Below are positions 32,073-43,829 of a stretch of 64,000 nt of DNA, one piece after another. The position numbers and the translations under genes are program-made. The DNA comes from Gaeumannomyces sp. JS-464 (taxonomy: Eukaryota; Ascomycota; Sordariomycetes; Magnaporthales; Magnaporthaceae). Under the pieces are notes generated by a model that saw only the letters and a program-made list of their open reading frames with translations, was not told where the DNA came from and searched no databases. Numbering within the stretch: the first letter of the stretch is position 1; each line of letters starts with the position of its first letter. The stretch lies in the NCBI GenBank assembly GCA_002197995.1, contig NGZR01000005.1:2356001-2420000 (forward strand), given 5' to 3'.

Positions 32073-33743
32073 TTAGGCGAAGAGGCTGCCGCAACCCCAG
32101 CTCCTCTCGCAGTTGCACGCGCCGGGCTTCTTCCAGTCGTCATCAGTGAAGCTGAAGAAGACGGTCTGGCCACCGATGGAGGCCTGGATCGACTTGATGG
32201 CGGTGGCCTGGGCTTCCTTTCCGGGGCACGAGCTGCCAATGCAGTCACCAGCGCTGGGCCAGCCCGACTCCATAACGTAGCCGGACTTGCCACCGCAGAG
32301 CGACTCGACGATGTGGAGCTGGCTCTTGACGAAGTCGCCAGCACCCGAGGGCTGAACAGCACCGTTGAAGTAGGCGTGGATGTTGGCACCAACAACGTCG
32401 ATGGCGCCGCAGACCTTCTCGGCGACGCCCTGTCCCTGCCAGCCGTTGACGGTGTCGGTGGTGGTGACGGGGGCGTTGCAGCCGTGGCTGCGGAGCATAG
32501 TGCGGACCTTGGTGATCAGGGTGACGAGCTGGTCGGGCGAGCAGAAGCCGTTGAACAGGGCCTCGTTACCGACAACGGCCATCTCGACGAGATCCCACAT
32601 ACCCCACTTCTCAATGGCGGCGATCTGGTCGGCGACGTGGGGGTTTCCGTTGTCACAGCCAGGGGCACCGACGAAGACACCAATGATCATCTTGACGCCG
32701 TACTTCTTGCAAGCGGCACCGACGTTGGGGAGGGTGTCGCAGTCGGTCGAGTAGACGCGGACCACGTTGAAGCCGCTATCCTTGATCTTCTTGATGTCGG
32801 CATCAACGGCGGCGGCGTCCTTGCAGAAACCACCCGAGCCATAGGGAGTGTAGGTCATGGCCCACTGGTTGCCACCGCCCAGCTTAGGAGGGTTGGGGCT
32901 GGTGGCGGGGGTGCTGGGCTGGGGCTTGGGCTGCTCCTTGGGAGGCTCAGGTGCCTTGGGCTGCTCCTTGGGAGGCTCTGGGGCCTTGGGAGGCTCAGAA
33001 GTGGGCGCCGGGCGGCGGAGGAGGAGGAGCCTGGGTGGCCGGGGCGGTCGGGGCCGGGGCCGGGGTGGTGAAGGGGCAGACAACAACCACGCTGGTCTCG
33101 GTCACAGTGGTGACGACCTCGGGGGCAGTGTAGGTGCCCGGGGGGTAGACGGTCACAACGGGGACCAGAACCTCCTTTTCCTTGGTCACAGTGGTGGTGA
33201 TGGGACCAATGGTGTAGGTGCCCGCGGTGGGGCAGACGTAGGTGGTCGTCTTGATGATGCTGGTGACATCGCCGTTAGGAAGGGGCTCAACGGTGGCCAC
33301 GGGCAGACCACGGTGGTGGCGGTAGTCACGACGGTGGTGACACCTCCCATAGTGTGGGTTCCCGAGGGAACCTTGGTGGGCTGAGCACCGCAGACGGTGG
33401 TGGTCTCAGTAAGAGTGATGGTCTTGGCCGGGAAGGTGTAGGTGCCAGGCGTGGGGCAGAGCTCCTGGATCGGAGTGGGGACCGTCGGGGGAGCCGTGGT
33501 CTTGGGCACAGACGGCGCCGAGGTGGTGGTCGGGACGGCGGCCGGGGTGACGGCGGGCTTCTCCGGGACGAGGGTCGGCTCGCCGTAGATCGTAGTGTAG
33601 TAGGTCTTGCACTCGGGCATGCAGACACCGGTGTCGTTGAAGCCGCGCTTCTCAAACATGCCGTGTGCGTGGCGGTGGGCGCGGTGGGCCGTGGCGCCGT
33701 TGGCCAGCGCCGCAACAGCGGCGGCGACGGTGAAGCCCTTCAT
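32073..33743 (-). CDS. btgE: GH17 cell-wall glucanase / glucanosyltransferase, btgE-like (two frame breaks)
   Basis: A wall-remodelling beta-1,3-glucan enzyme. ATG 33743 starts a signal peptide (MKGFTVAAAVAALANGATA); a Kex2-like site follows (FEKRG). A Cys-containing N-terminal motif (CMPECKTYYTTIYGEPTLVP) resembles Aspergillus btgE. Thr/Val repeats (TTVVTTATTVVCP, TTVTKEKEVLVP) and a Pro/Glu/Lys linker (EPPKEQPKAPEPPKEQPK) link it to the wall. The GH17 barrel starts at WAMTYTPYGSGGFC and contains VVGNEALFNG (acid/base Glu) and YVMESGWPSAGDC (nucleophile Glu). The end, NCERSWGCGSLFA, is Cys-rich with no GPI signal. Shifts occur near 33300 (after VVCP) and near 33005 in a C-rich Pro run. Intronless, about 557 residues. 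Confidence 0.9.
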
Positions 33744-36700
33744 AGCTACCGAACAATAAGGTCTAAGGATTTTCTGAATTAGGGTTGTCTTAATGAATGC
33801 CGCTGAACGAGTGAAGCGGTATTAGGGAGACGAAAGGGAACGACAAAGCCGAGAGCTGCGCTCAAGTTGACAAGGGCAACCTCCAGAGACGTCTTCGTGG
33901 GGAAGAGGAAGGGAAGTAAGGCAGCGTGTAGAAGAAAAAACCCGAGGGCAGCGCGTTATTATGGCCAGCGTGTGGCAGGCGGGCAGGCGGGCAGACCGGG
34001 GGGTGTGGGTGGGCGTCCCAGGGGAAAGGAGACCCTGACGCTCCACCCATTTCGGAGGCACACCCAGGGCTGCTAATTGCGCTCATGGCGGTGGGGAGAA
34101 GTCGGCGCCGCGTTGGTCGGTGGGCGGTGCGGTGGAGGGCGCCAGGATGGGACGCTCTCGCAACCCCGTCACCCACAACCCTGCCCAGGCAAGCCGAGAG
34201 TCCATCGACCAGCGGGCCAAGGAGGCCAGGCGCGGTGAGCAGCAAGCGCGCCCGTGCCCACCCTGCTTCCGCAAAGAGGCAGGCAGCGAGGCAAGCAGGG
34301 TGCCATTGCCCGGCTCCTCGACTGTTCACCCGTCTGTGGGGCCCCCAAGATGAGCCTGGAAAGGAGGCGATGGTCCATTGGTGGATGGCCCAAGATGCCA
34401 TGGAAATTGGATCCCGTTATCCATTACAAACGGGAGACGCCCACAGACAACAGCGCTGGCGGCCAGGGGGCAGGCAGGAAAAGAAGGACGGGACGAAAAC
34501 ATTGGACGGCAGACATCATCACCGCTAAGAAGGATTCCGCAAACTAATGCGCGCTAGGGCTGCGCCGGTGCCAAACCAACGGACGAAAGACATGACATTG
34601 GGGCAGGTCCTGCGGCTGTGGTGGACGTGCTGCATCAGTCACCGTGTCCACGTCGACTCGTCCCTACCGCACAGGCGAGACAGAAGAGCCTCCCTCGTCG
34701 ATCGATCAGCCAGCCCACGGGAGGTGGATGGCATGGCCGAGAGCAGGTCATCTTGGCCTTGTGAGGTGGGCTGGACGCATTGCAGATTGGGGACCTGGGA
34801 ATAACCACAAGGAAAAAAAAAAGAGGAAAAAAAAACAATGTGGGCCGGCAGGAAAAGGGGCCGTAATTGTGGGCTGGGCGGCGTATGGTTGGTTGGCTGA
34901 GCTTCGTCTGTTCCTGCAGCGACTCGCCGAGGTTGGCAGGCACACCCGCCTAGGGTCCCCCTTCCTGCCAGGGCGGGGCCCAGTCAGGGAGGCTTGGCCC
35001 AAAAAACGAAAAATAAAAAAAGGTGACTGGGAAATGAGTTAAGCGATATTAGCCAATCCGTCATCGCGCGCAGCGTTGCTTGGAGGATTGCTGTTCGTTC
35101 GTTGCGCTCTTGACCCTCTTCTCGTGCTGCGACCACTAGGAAGGGTGGAAGGCAAGGGGGACAAGAGAAAAACAAACAGCGGCTGCACAAGAAACAAAAG
35201 CGACTGGCTATCCTGATGTTCCTCTTGGTATCGTTAGTTCGTTGTTGTGTTGCTCTGGGTGAATGCACAAATCAGCACAGCGACGATCGTCATCAGCCCA
35301 ATCCTCGGCAGCCCACGCCCGCCGAATTGGCTCCTCAATAAGGCGGTCAATCTTATTTGAGTCAGCAAAACTGGGATTGAGGCGGGAGCGCTTCTCGACT
35401 TTGTCTCCCCATTCCCCACGAGCCCACCAGCCCACCACCTAGCTACTTGACTTGGGCTTTTCCTTGCTCCCCGTATCGTCTCCCCCGATGGTCAACCGGA
35501 AGAAACCGTCTCGAAGGGATTCATGCCTGGATGCTCCTGCATGCTCCTGCATGCATCATGGCGACGGCGGTTTCTCGTAATCCGTAATCCAGCGCAGGCT
35601 GGCAGGTTGAATAAAGGGGTGGCGGTGGCGCTGACTGTTAATTACATCTCGTGGTGACATGTTGCTCGTATTTACACGAGCGACTAAAGCTGGGGAACTT
35701 GGGGCCACACTGGCCGTACTGGGGCCGTGCCAGGTGCCAGGCATTTCTTTTTTTGCAGCCAAATTTCCTCTCATGCGACCCAGCCGCTCCCATCTGGAAA
35801 CGGCTGCCGTCGTCCGAACTGGCAGCGCCTGGCAGGCCCTGCTGGGTGGCCCGCCGTTCGCCGTTCATGTTTCGCTGGGTGAGGATCCACCAGCTCTAAA
35901 TTCAGGGACCGTCAGGTCACGCTGGTGTAACTATAACCTCGATCACAAACCATGGGCGTCCGCCGGGCCTCGTCATTTTGCATCGCCCACGCCATTCACC
36001 ATGAATTGATCTGTTTGGCGAGCTGAGATCGAGGTAGCCTTCGATCTCCCGCATCCGTTGTCGACATTCAACACGTGTGTACTACGTCGGCAATAAAAGA
36101 AGACAACGAGCGGGTCACTCAACGCTTGCCGCACATGCCTTCAAAGCACAAACCCTGCACACCCAAGAGATGCTGTTTTCGGCACAAAAACGCCCTTTGG
36201 AATAGCCATCGACGTCGGCGTCGACGATCCCCGACGCCACCTTGTTGCCCCAAAGAGTCCCCGATCCCTAGGCTCCACGTCTTGCTGCAGCAAAGGGGCA
36301 GGTTATGTCTCCCTTCTACGGAGCTCCGACGCTTCTGCTCTGCGGCACTTTTTCCGGGTCTCCAGCACACCCCGTCTACAGACTGTGAAGCTGGAGAAGC
36401 AATTGCAACCCAAGAAGACTCTCGTCTTCGATTCCCGACCGCGGAACCGAGCACTTGAACCTTTCAACTCCCCGGCAATTCGGTCTCACTCGGATGTGAA
36501 TTGGTCCACTCGCAAATGCCATGTTGCGCAGCCACTACTCGGTAAGCTTACTTTGTATTGCTGTGCCAAGTTGCATTATTGTATCGCCAACCCCGTGCTC
36601 CCACCTTGCAGTTTCCCCTGAGATGAGCGCCCAGCCATGGAGCCGACGTGGGGTTTGCCAGCTCAAAGTAGGGCACTGGAGCGCCTGCTCGAAGCCCGCC

Positions 36701-36840
36701 CCCGTAGTGATAACCCCAAGCCCAAAACCGATCCCCTTGTACCAGACCGTATCGTTTATTTTTGGTATAACAGCGAGAAACAATCAAAACACAAATATGA
36801 AAAGGGCCCAACGCCAGCCCGTCTACTCTCGGCAGGTGTT
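33744..36840. other. 3.1-kb intergenic region
   Basis: Promoter of the GH17 gene and 3' side of the small GPI-type gene, both minus strand. Frames are short and show no family features. No RNA gene recognised. The size fits a long regulatory region of a highly expressed wall gene, which is inference. Confidence 0.45.
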
Positions 36841-37356
36841 CTAGTACTGGGCGACGAAACCCAAAGCGAAGACCAGGGCAATGATGCCAGCCTGTGCAAT
36901 ACCGTGTTAGTAAAAACCCACTCGGCTTCTTCTCGCTTACTGCTCCTTGGGTTGAGTGAGACAAGTCGTGCAAGGGCATGTCAATGGTATCGACAAGACT
37001 CACCGAGGTCGCGGACATGGCGGAGGCGCCGGCCGGAAGAGGGGTGCCGGTCGTTGTGGGGGCCGGCACCGAGTGGCTGGTACTCGTGCGGTTGGACCCG
37101 GCGTGCGACATGGTGGCGTGCGGGTCGTGGTCGGCTCCAGTGGTGGTGCTGGTGGCTGCGATGGGCACGACGGCCGTGTGCGTGTCCATGAGGATCGTGG
37201 GACGGTCGTTGAGGACACGCTCGGGGTGCCCGGCGCCACCAGGAGCGTGGAAGGCGCGGTCGTGGCCGTGCCCATGTGGTCCATGCTGTCCATGCCGTCG
37301 TGCTGGGCCAGCGAGACGCCGGCGAGACCCAGGAGCACAGCCTGAAGCATGTGCAT
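36841..37356 (-). CDS. Small secreted, probably GPI-anchored Ser/Thr-rich protein (one frame break)
   Basis: Exon 1 is 37356-37004 and exon 2 is 36891-36841, joined in frame by a 112-nt intron (donor GTGAGT, acceptor CACAG). Signal peptide MHMLQAVLLGLAGVSLA is followed by QHDGMDSMDHMG, rich in Met, His and Asp. One shift near 37275 leads into HGHGHDRAFHAPGGAGHPER; staying in the first frame instead gives Thr/Ser-rich sequence until about 37200. The middle is Ser/Thr-rich (TSHSVPAPTTTGTPLPAGAS). Exon 2 encodes only the hydrophobic tail AGIIALVFALGFVAQY, as expected for a GPI attachment signal. About 134 residues. No named family recognised; His/Met richness might indicate metal binding, which is speculative. 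Confidence 0.7.
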
Positions 37357-37442
37357 GGCTTTTATCGTCGTAGTGTAGTGACTGACTTGCTGTCTGCTTG
37401 TTTATTCGTATCCTGGAGTCCGGGGAAGCTTGTAGCTGTGGA

Positions 37443-37484
37443 CTGGTTGACAGGCTGGTTGACAGGCTGGTTGACAGGCTGGTT
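37443..37484. repeat. 12-nt tandem repeat, 3.5 copies
   Basis: Unit CTGGTTGACAGG repeated three times exactly (37443-37478) plus a half copy. It lies between the TATA-like element and the start codon of the GPI-type gene, so probably in its 5' UTR. Confidence 0.9.
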
Positions 37485-37581
37485 CAGTCGCTATAGTGTT
37501 TGGGGTGTTTGGACGCACACTCGGCAGGGAGGCTACCAACACTCGAACAAACTGCCTTCCAAGTTCAGGATGGGGACCAAA

Positions 37582-37589
37582 CTTATATA
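37582..37589 (-). promoter_or_regulatory. TATA-like element of the GPI-type gene
   Basis: TATATAAG on the minus strand about 226 nt upstream of the start codon. Prediction from sequence only. Confidence 0.4.
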
Positions 37590-38223
37590 CAGCAAGAGCT
37601 GAAAGGGATCATCATTCCATTCCAGCAGGCCCCTGTGTTTGCTGCCGATCTCCCAGCGGACGGACGCAAACGGACATGGCTCCAGACCTGGAATAAAGAA
37701 TGCAGCCGGCCGGCTAGCGATCTGCGGTCTCGGCTTCACTGTTTCTGCCAGCTATGACGCACCAGCCGAAGTAATGCCACCAGGAACAAAGAAGTGTTCC
37801 CCCCGTTACCCCTGAGACATGTTGGAGGAGAGGGGTAAAAGGAGGGCTCAGGAGGGTTCGCCTCAGCAAGGCGACCGGGGCTTCCTGGCCGGATACCACG
37901 TCGCACACCAAGAGGCAGATCATTTAGGGCCCATAATGTAGATCCGTTTCCTCTATAAGCGACCTGATTAGGGCTGCTGGTGGTTCTTCCTGAGTGGCAA
38001 GGAAAGCTGTTGGTCAATCAAATGGCACGTGACGGCGCGTCTCCTGCAGTCATTGACGTGACTCTATCGAAAGCCCCACTATAAAGAAGAAAAAAAATCA
38101 AAGACGACGACAACGCATGTCAAGCCCGCTCTCGTTATGCAAGCCATTGAGGCTGGCGCGTGAAGCACTTCCTTGTGGAATCCATAGCACCAACCCGCAG
38201 CCTCTGCAAAAGGGCGTGTTGCC

Positions 38224-41200
38224 ATGCTGCAACCCAGGAGGGGCGGCACCTATGTGTGTTGGAACTGCCTTGCCCGGGGTTTGCGTCCACGAGCCGCGAC
38301 CAGCGTGCCCGACTTGCAGCGGCCTCGGGTAACGCCGAAGCTGTCGTCACCTCCTAGGGTGCGTCTCGGCGTACAGACATTTGCGACGGTTGGGCGCCAT
38401 CGCCCGTCCCATGGTCCTCCTCACCGGGGCGGTGCCCCCACGGCTACAGATGCTGCCGAACCCAAGCCGCCCTCGGTCCGCGATCGCCTGGCACAGTGGG
38501 ACAAGGAGCACGGGCAGCCTATGGTGGTGGACAAGGACAACGTTGTCTTCAGGCTGCCGTGGACTGCGCAAAACAGCTCGACACGCTCCCAGACGTCGCA
38601 TGAGGCCATGGACCTGGACGAGGAGGCCGACGCGATCCCGGACGGGCAGGTCGACTTTGACATGGAGCAGGACCTCCAGCCTCTGTCGTCGGGCGTCCAG
38701 GTCGGCGATCTGGTCGAGTTCCTGTCCAAGGCCCAGAGGGGGCGCCAGATGGCCGTGTGTATCGCCCGGATCGACGGCATCGACCACTTCTACGCCGACA
38801 ACGGCAGCTGGATTTTTACCAGAGCGGCCTCTACCATGTTTATTGTCCCCGGCTTCGCTGGAGAGGCTGACATCGCCCCTGTCCGCGATGCTCTGCCGCC
38901 CCCGGGCACCCCCGAAACTGTGCTCCAGGAGCTCCGCGACAAGAACCAGGGCCCTAGCAGGGCGCTTGGCGAGGGTCTGCTAGGCATGATGATGAAGTTC
39001 AGCGCCGAGGCCAACGCCGCCAGCCAGGAATACTCGCCCCGTCTCGAGATCGCGCACGAATACATCTTGCCGTCAGGCCGCACCTTCATCACAGCCAAGG
39101 AGGCTGCTGAGATGGTGCTTCCCCACCACGCCCGTGACCCGGACACCTTGGACTTTCCGGACTCGGCCGTCTACGCTGTGCACCGCGCCATGCTCAAGTA
39201 CGAGGAGGGCTTCTGCTCCTTCTTCCGCGCCGCATTTGGCCTTCGCGGCTGTCTCTACGAGGTCCTGCCCACCGACGACGTCGAAGCGGTGCGTGCCGTC
39301 AAGAACATGGTGCGCGCCTACTATCTCGACCAGACCTGGCAGTCATCCGACGGCATGCCGGAGAAGCGCCCCCCAAGCACAGGCTGGACAGATTTGTCGA
39401 CAGGGCCCGCCGTCAGATTGACCGCAGCCGCAGACTCCGCGACCACAGCGCTGCCATGGGCATCCTGGGCCCCTGTCCTCCCGTGTCCGAGGCCGAGGCC
39501 GAGGCAAAGGCAGTGGCGGGCGCAGATGATGCGCCCCTGCACGCCTCAGGCTGGCTCGACGAGGAAGAAGATGTAGAGGTCATGCGCTTCATGTACCTGT
39601 GGGCCGCAAGCCGCAAGTTCTCGCCCAGCTCAGAGATCAATATCTTCGGGTCCACCATCCTTAAGGCCCTGGGTCGCTACGACCACATCGAGCGGCTGGA
39701 CGTCTCGGTCGGCTGGACGTTTCTACAGGAGGTGGGCTGGATCCTGCCCTGGGACTTTGCGGCACGTCACGCGCTTCCGCCGCCAGGTCTCCATGTTAGT
39801 CGCACCGGCGGCGTCCTCAACCGCCCCGAACCGACTGTCCCCAAGGCACTCAAGCGCGACGTCTACCCTGGGAAGCGAAGGGATTGGGGAGACGCTAGAA
39901 TCTACTGCATAGATTCGGCCTCCACCACCGACGTGGACGATGGGCTGTCGATCGAGCGCACCGACACACCAGGGCAGTACTGGATACACGTGCACGTCGC
40001 GGATCCCACGTCGGCGATAATGCCCGGAGACCCGGCTGCCGCCTACGCCGAGACCATCACTCAGACGATCTACCTGCCTGGCCACTACGAACCCATGTTC
40101 CCTGGCGACGCCGTCAGGGACCACTTCTCGCTCGCGCCCAACCACCGCTGCCTCACCTTCAGCGCCAAGGTGGACGAGAGCGGAGCGGTGCTTGACCTAG
40201 ACATCACCCCCGGCATCGTGCGCAACATCGTCTACATGACCGTCGATGAGCTGGCAACCCTTTGCCCCTTCGCACCCGGCCCGAAATCGCCGCAGGACAG
40301 CATCCGCGTCGGCCCCGAGCTGCCGTCCGAGGAGATTCCAAGCGCCGAGACCAAGCCGCTGTCCAGGATCAGCGACGTCTCGCCCGAGGACGTTGAGGAC
40401 CTCAAGCTGCTCAGCCGCCTGACCGACGCCCGCCGGGCCGTGCTTGAGGCCAACGGCGGCATGCCCGCGAACGCGTTCCGCCCCCGTTCCGTCGCGCGCG
40501 CCTCCTTCGAGCACACCCGCGTGGTCGGCGCCCTAGACGGCTCCTTCCGCGCCCTCGGCGACCCCTCCATCGAGGTCTCGTACCCGGACAACGGCGGCCA
40601 CACGCTCGTGTCCACGTCGATGCTGCTCGCCGGCGAGGTCGCGGGCCGCTGGTGCGCCGCCAGAGGCATCCCCATGCCCTTCCGCACCATGCCCCAGGCC
40701 GACCTCAACAGGGCCGTGCTGCTGCCCTGGGCCCGCGACGTCTTCTACCCCAAGGTCCTGTCGGACCGGCCCCTCGACACGACCGACGAGACCAGCTTTG
40801 CCGCGCTCGCCGGCTACCACCAGCTGAGCGCCACGCCCGGCTCCTACTTCCTGTTAGGCCTCGACGTCTACGTCAAGGTCACCAGCCCGCTGCGCAGGTA
40901 CACCGACCTGCTGGCCCACTGGCAGATCCACGCCGCCCTCGCCGAGGAGGCCAGGCGGGACGCCGCCCGCGGCTCCCTGGCCATCGTGACCCCCGCCACC
41001 GCCGACGCCGCCCAGCTGGCGGCCGCAGCAGCCGCCGCCGCCGCCGCTCGCCCCGGTCCTTCCTGCCCTTCTCGCAGGCCCGGCTGGAGAGCGAGGTGCT
41101 GCCCATGCTCAGGCTGCGCGAGTTCGCCGCGGCCAAGCTGTCGAGGGAGCACTCGCACTACTCGCTGCAGGCCCTGGCCCGCGCCTGGTACTTTGGCCAG

Positions 41201-41494
41201 GCCCCGCTGCCCGAGACCTTTGTGTTCCGCGTCTCGCGCCCGTGCGTCCGCCGGCCCGTCCAGGGCAGGCTCGCCAGCTTCTTTGACGTCCGCAGCTTCC
41301 TGGTGCCCTCGGACGCCGTCGCCGACGGCGGCGAGCAGCCCGTCGACCTGGCCTCGCTCAAGAGCGACGACCTGGTTGAGGTCAGGCTCAAGAGCGTCGA
41401 CCCGAGCGCCCCGCTGGTCCTTGTTGAGGCCGTCAGGAAGCTCGATAGCAGCGGCAGCAGCAGCGGCGGCGGCATCACGGATAGCCAGGCCTAG
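38224..41494 (+). CDS. cyt-4: Mitochondrial RNase II-family 3'-5' exoribonuclease, CYT-4/Dss1-like (two frame breaks)
   Basis: The catalytic RNase of the mitochondrial RNA degradosome (Neurospora CYT-4, yeast Dss1). ATG 38224 is followed by TYVCWNCLARGLRPR, a cysteine pair often seen at the start of fungal mitochondrial proteins. A long N-terminal region (VQVGDLVEFLSK, WIFTRAASTMFIVPGF, EYILPSGRTFITAKEAA) precedes the RNB domain at about 39890. Catalytic acidic motif: IDSASTTDVDDGLSIE. Other RNB signatures: HVHVADPTSAI, YLPGHYEPMFP, YVKVTSPLRRYTDLLAHWQI. The S1-like end finishes with ITDSQA. The frame changes near 39372, at a six-C run where one more C restores the frame, and near 41050 at another C run. 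About 1090 residues, intronless. Confidence 0.93.
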
Positions 41495-43829
41495 AGTTAT
41501 ATAGGTTTCCAAGACAGAAGGAGAGGATTTGGTGCCTCGGCATATCGGCGTGACCCACGTCCCCAGGGATCAAACTGTGCCAGGGCCTCCTCATCCGCAT
41601 TCTTGTCGTGATTGCCAACAACAGTCACACAATCGAGGCGGTAGATCTAGGTCAACATGTGTCACTTATTGTATGTAAGATATGTGTTTATATATATACA
41701 TGACATTCCACCACCAGTTTTCCCATTCCGGCTTGCCTGTTCCGTTTCGCTCCATCATTTATATCTATGTGCGACCTTCATTATGTGGCCCGGAAAGCGA
41801 GCCCAGCAGACAACAGAGAAGAAATGGAAAACAAGAAAATTATCAGCGAGAAAAGTAGGTAACCAGCCAGGTCGTCAAACCCCCTTGGAGCTGCGCTCGC
41901 TTGCCAAACTTTGCGCTTCCGTCGCTGTGCGGCATTGAACAATCCTCCCTGAACTCCAACCTCGACGCCAAAAAAACAAAGGACCCGAAATCGAAGCAAA
42001 GAACTAAGACCACAACGGTTGGCAGGTCGGGCAGCAGGAATGGAGTCGGCCAACCAACCCCTCCCTTGCTCGAGGCTGTCCTGCGTCCCTAGTAGGACCA
42101 AAGATCAAACCGAAGCAGGAGCAAACGCAGACAGCGAGATGAAAACGAGAAAAAAAGTCATGACAGCTGTGGACGATAGCAGGAACCTGCGAGGAAGAAA
42201 AAAAATCAGACAGAAAAAAAAAAAAATTTCATAATAATAATGACAAGGAAACTAGCGCGGTAGCAGCGTGCACTGGGCCAGCCACCAGCCTTAGTTGGCC
42301 AATGCTTTTGGCGGCTCCCAATGGAACCAAGAAGGCGCGACGCCCGCCTGCTCTTCTTGCCTGCTGCTTGCAGATGTCCTTGTTCATTGTTGCGGTGCTC
42401 GCTCGCTCGATCGCTCGCTGACTCGATGGGCCTCCTCTCGGCTAGGGTAAATGCCGCCCTGCCGAGCGTGTCGTCTGCTGTCTTCACCGCCCCAGAAAAG
42501 AGAAGATTTGGTAACAAGAAACCAAGCAGCGAATGAACCGACTGGAATCATGAAAAATGATTAAAACCATCATCCTTCAGGCCAACCCAATGGTCAGGTT
42601 CCATTCCATCCTGGCGCAAACTTGGCTTGGATATAACCCCCGCTAGCAGAAATAACCGGCAAAAAATTGGAGTAAGAGGGCTGGCAACCCTGCCTGTTGC
42701 TACCAGCCACAAGGGGACCAAAGAGAGGGACAAAAGACAAGCAGAAGAAAAAAGACAAACAAAAGAATTAACGCCGCCCATAACCCCGTTTTAACTTTTC
42801 CCACCCCTTCCGAAAGAGCTTTTTCCCATCTCCCCTCGTGCATGAAGACGCCTTCCATCACCGCGTGTGCGATGGCGCCTAGGAATAGATCGATCGCAAG
42901 GTCTTTCCTAGTGAAAGCTTTTCTTTTTGCGCAAATAACAAGAACAAAATATGACAGGCTGTTTTCAGGGCAATATGTATGCAGCAGTAGCATGGCAGAT
43001 CTAGCCGTTCTTTCTGGACTGATCTGGCTGGCCAAATAAAACAATAAAGAAAAACCAAGCACCGAAAACACCACAGACGCGTGAGGCAGACAGGCAGACA
43101 GGCAGACAGGCAGAGAGGCAGGCAGGTCAAAACCTGACAGCTGATTAGCCTGGTAGTATATGAAAAACAGAAGGGGCCGCGACCAGGCCCCATAAAAGTG
43201 AATCGGAAGTTGATAACAAGAAAAAAAAAAGCAAACAAACTGGCTCTGCGATGAGACGTCTGTATCAGGCCGGCGATCGCAGAATTAACAAAGCCAGAAG
43301 CCTGATGTATGCTCGAACAGCTTGGTGCGCTGATCTCATGATGCCATTATCGTGAGGGCGCGGCATCGGATATGGATATTGAATGTATGTATGGCGCTCG
43401 GGGCGATCGGTGCGCGAGTGGATTTCCTCGGTTGGTGTCCCGCGACGGCAATGTAGAGTCCGAATCGTAAAGGGGTCATGTCTTCGAGAGATGCTTGACA
43501 CGGCGCTAGGGAATGGCGCGACCCGATTTCTCCCGTCTCGTTCGACCCTTCCACCCAGATAGAAGCCAGGGTGTGCCAGTCTCCGGTTTCAGCCGAGGTT
43601 GTCGTCTAGAATGTCCACCAGATTTCGAGCACCCACGTATCCCAGCCCCTCGGCAACACGCTTCCAGGTAGCAAGCAGAAAGCCAAGGGGGTTGAACGCA
43701 GGGCAGGATGTGCAGTATGTTGATGGCGGTGGCTTGAGAAAATGATTCTTCGCGTCGTGCTGGGTATCAATGAGGAAGGAGGGGGAGGCGAGGCGAGCGG
43801 GGGCTAAAACAAAAAGATTTGCGTCCCTC
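41495..43829. other. Convergent intergenic region
   Basis: About 2.3 kb between the 3' ends of the RNase (+) and REG1 (-). No gene recognised. It contains an A-run near 42214-42226 and the 8-nt tandem repeat listed separately. Confidence 0.5.
43084..43127. repeat. 8-nt tandem repeat AGGCAGAC
   Basis: Three exact copies (43084-43107), then degenerate copies ending in AGGCAGG. A simple sequence repeat in a 3' intergenic region. Confidence 0.85.

Larger units (their letters stand above)
37357..38223. promoter_or_regulatory. Divergent promoter region, GPI-type gene / CYT-4-like RNase
   Basis: An 867-nt region between divergent starts. It contains the 12-nt repeat, a CRE-like TGACGTGA near 38054 and a TATAAAG at 38080-38086, about 140 nt before the RNase start. 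Site assignments are predictions. Confidence 0.45.

Noticed and set aside
32055..33071. 338-codon plus-strand frame opposite the GH17 gene
   Set aside because: Antisense shadow: the minus strand carries clear GH17 catalytic motifs, and the plus frame is Gly/Val/Ala-rich without motifs.
43084..43127. 8-nt repeat considered as a regulatory operator array
   Set aside because: A simple slippage-type microsatellite in a 3' intergenic region; nothing points to protein binding.
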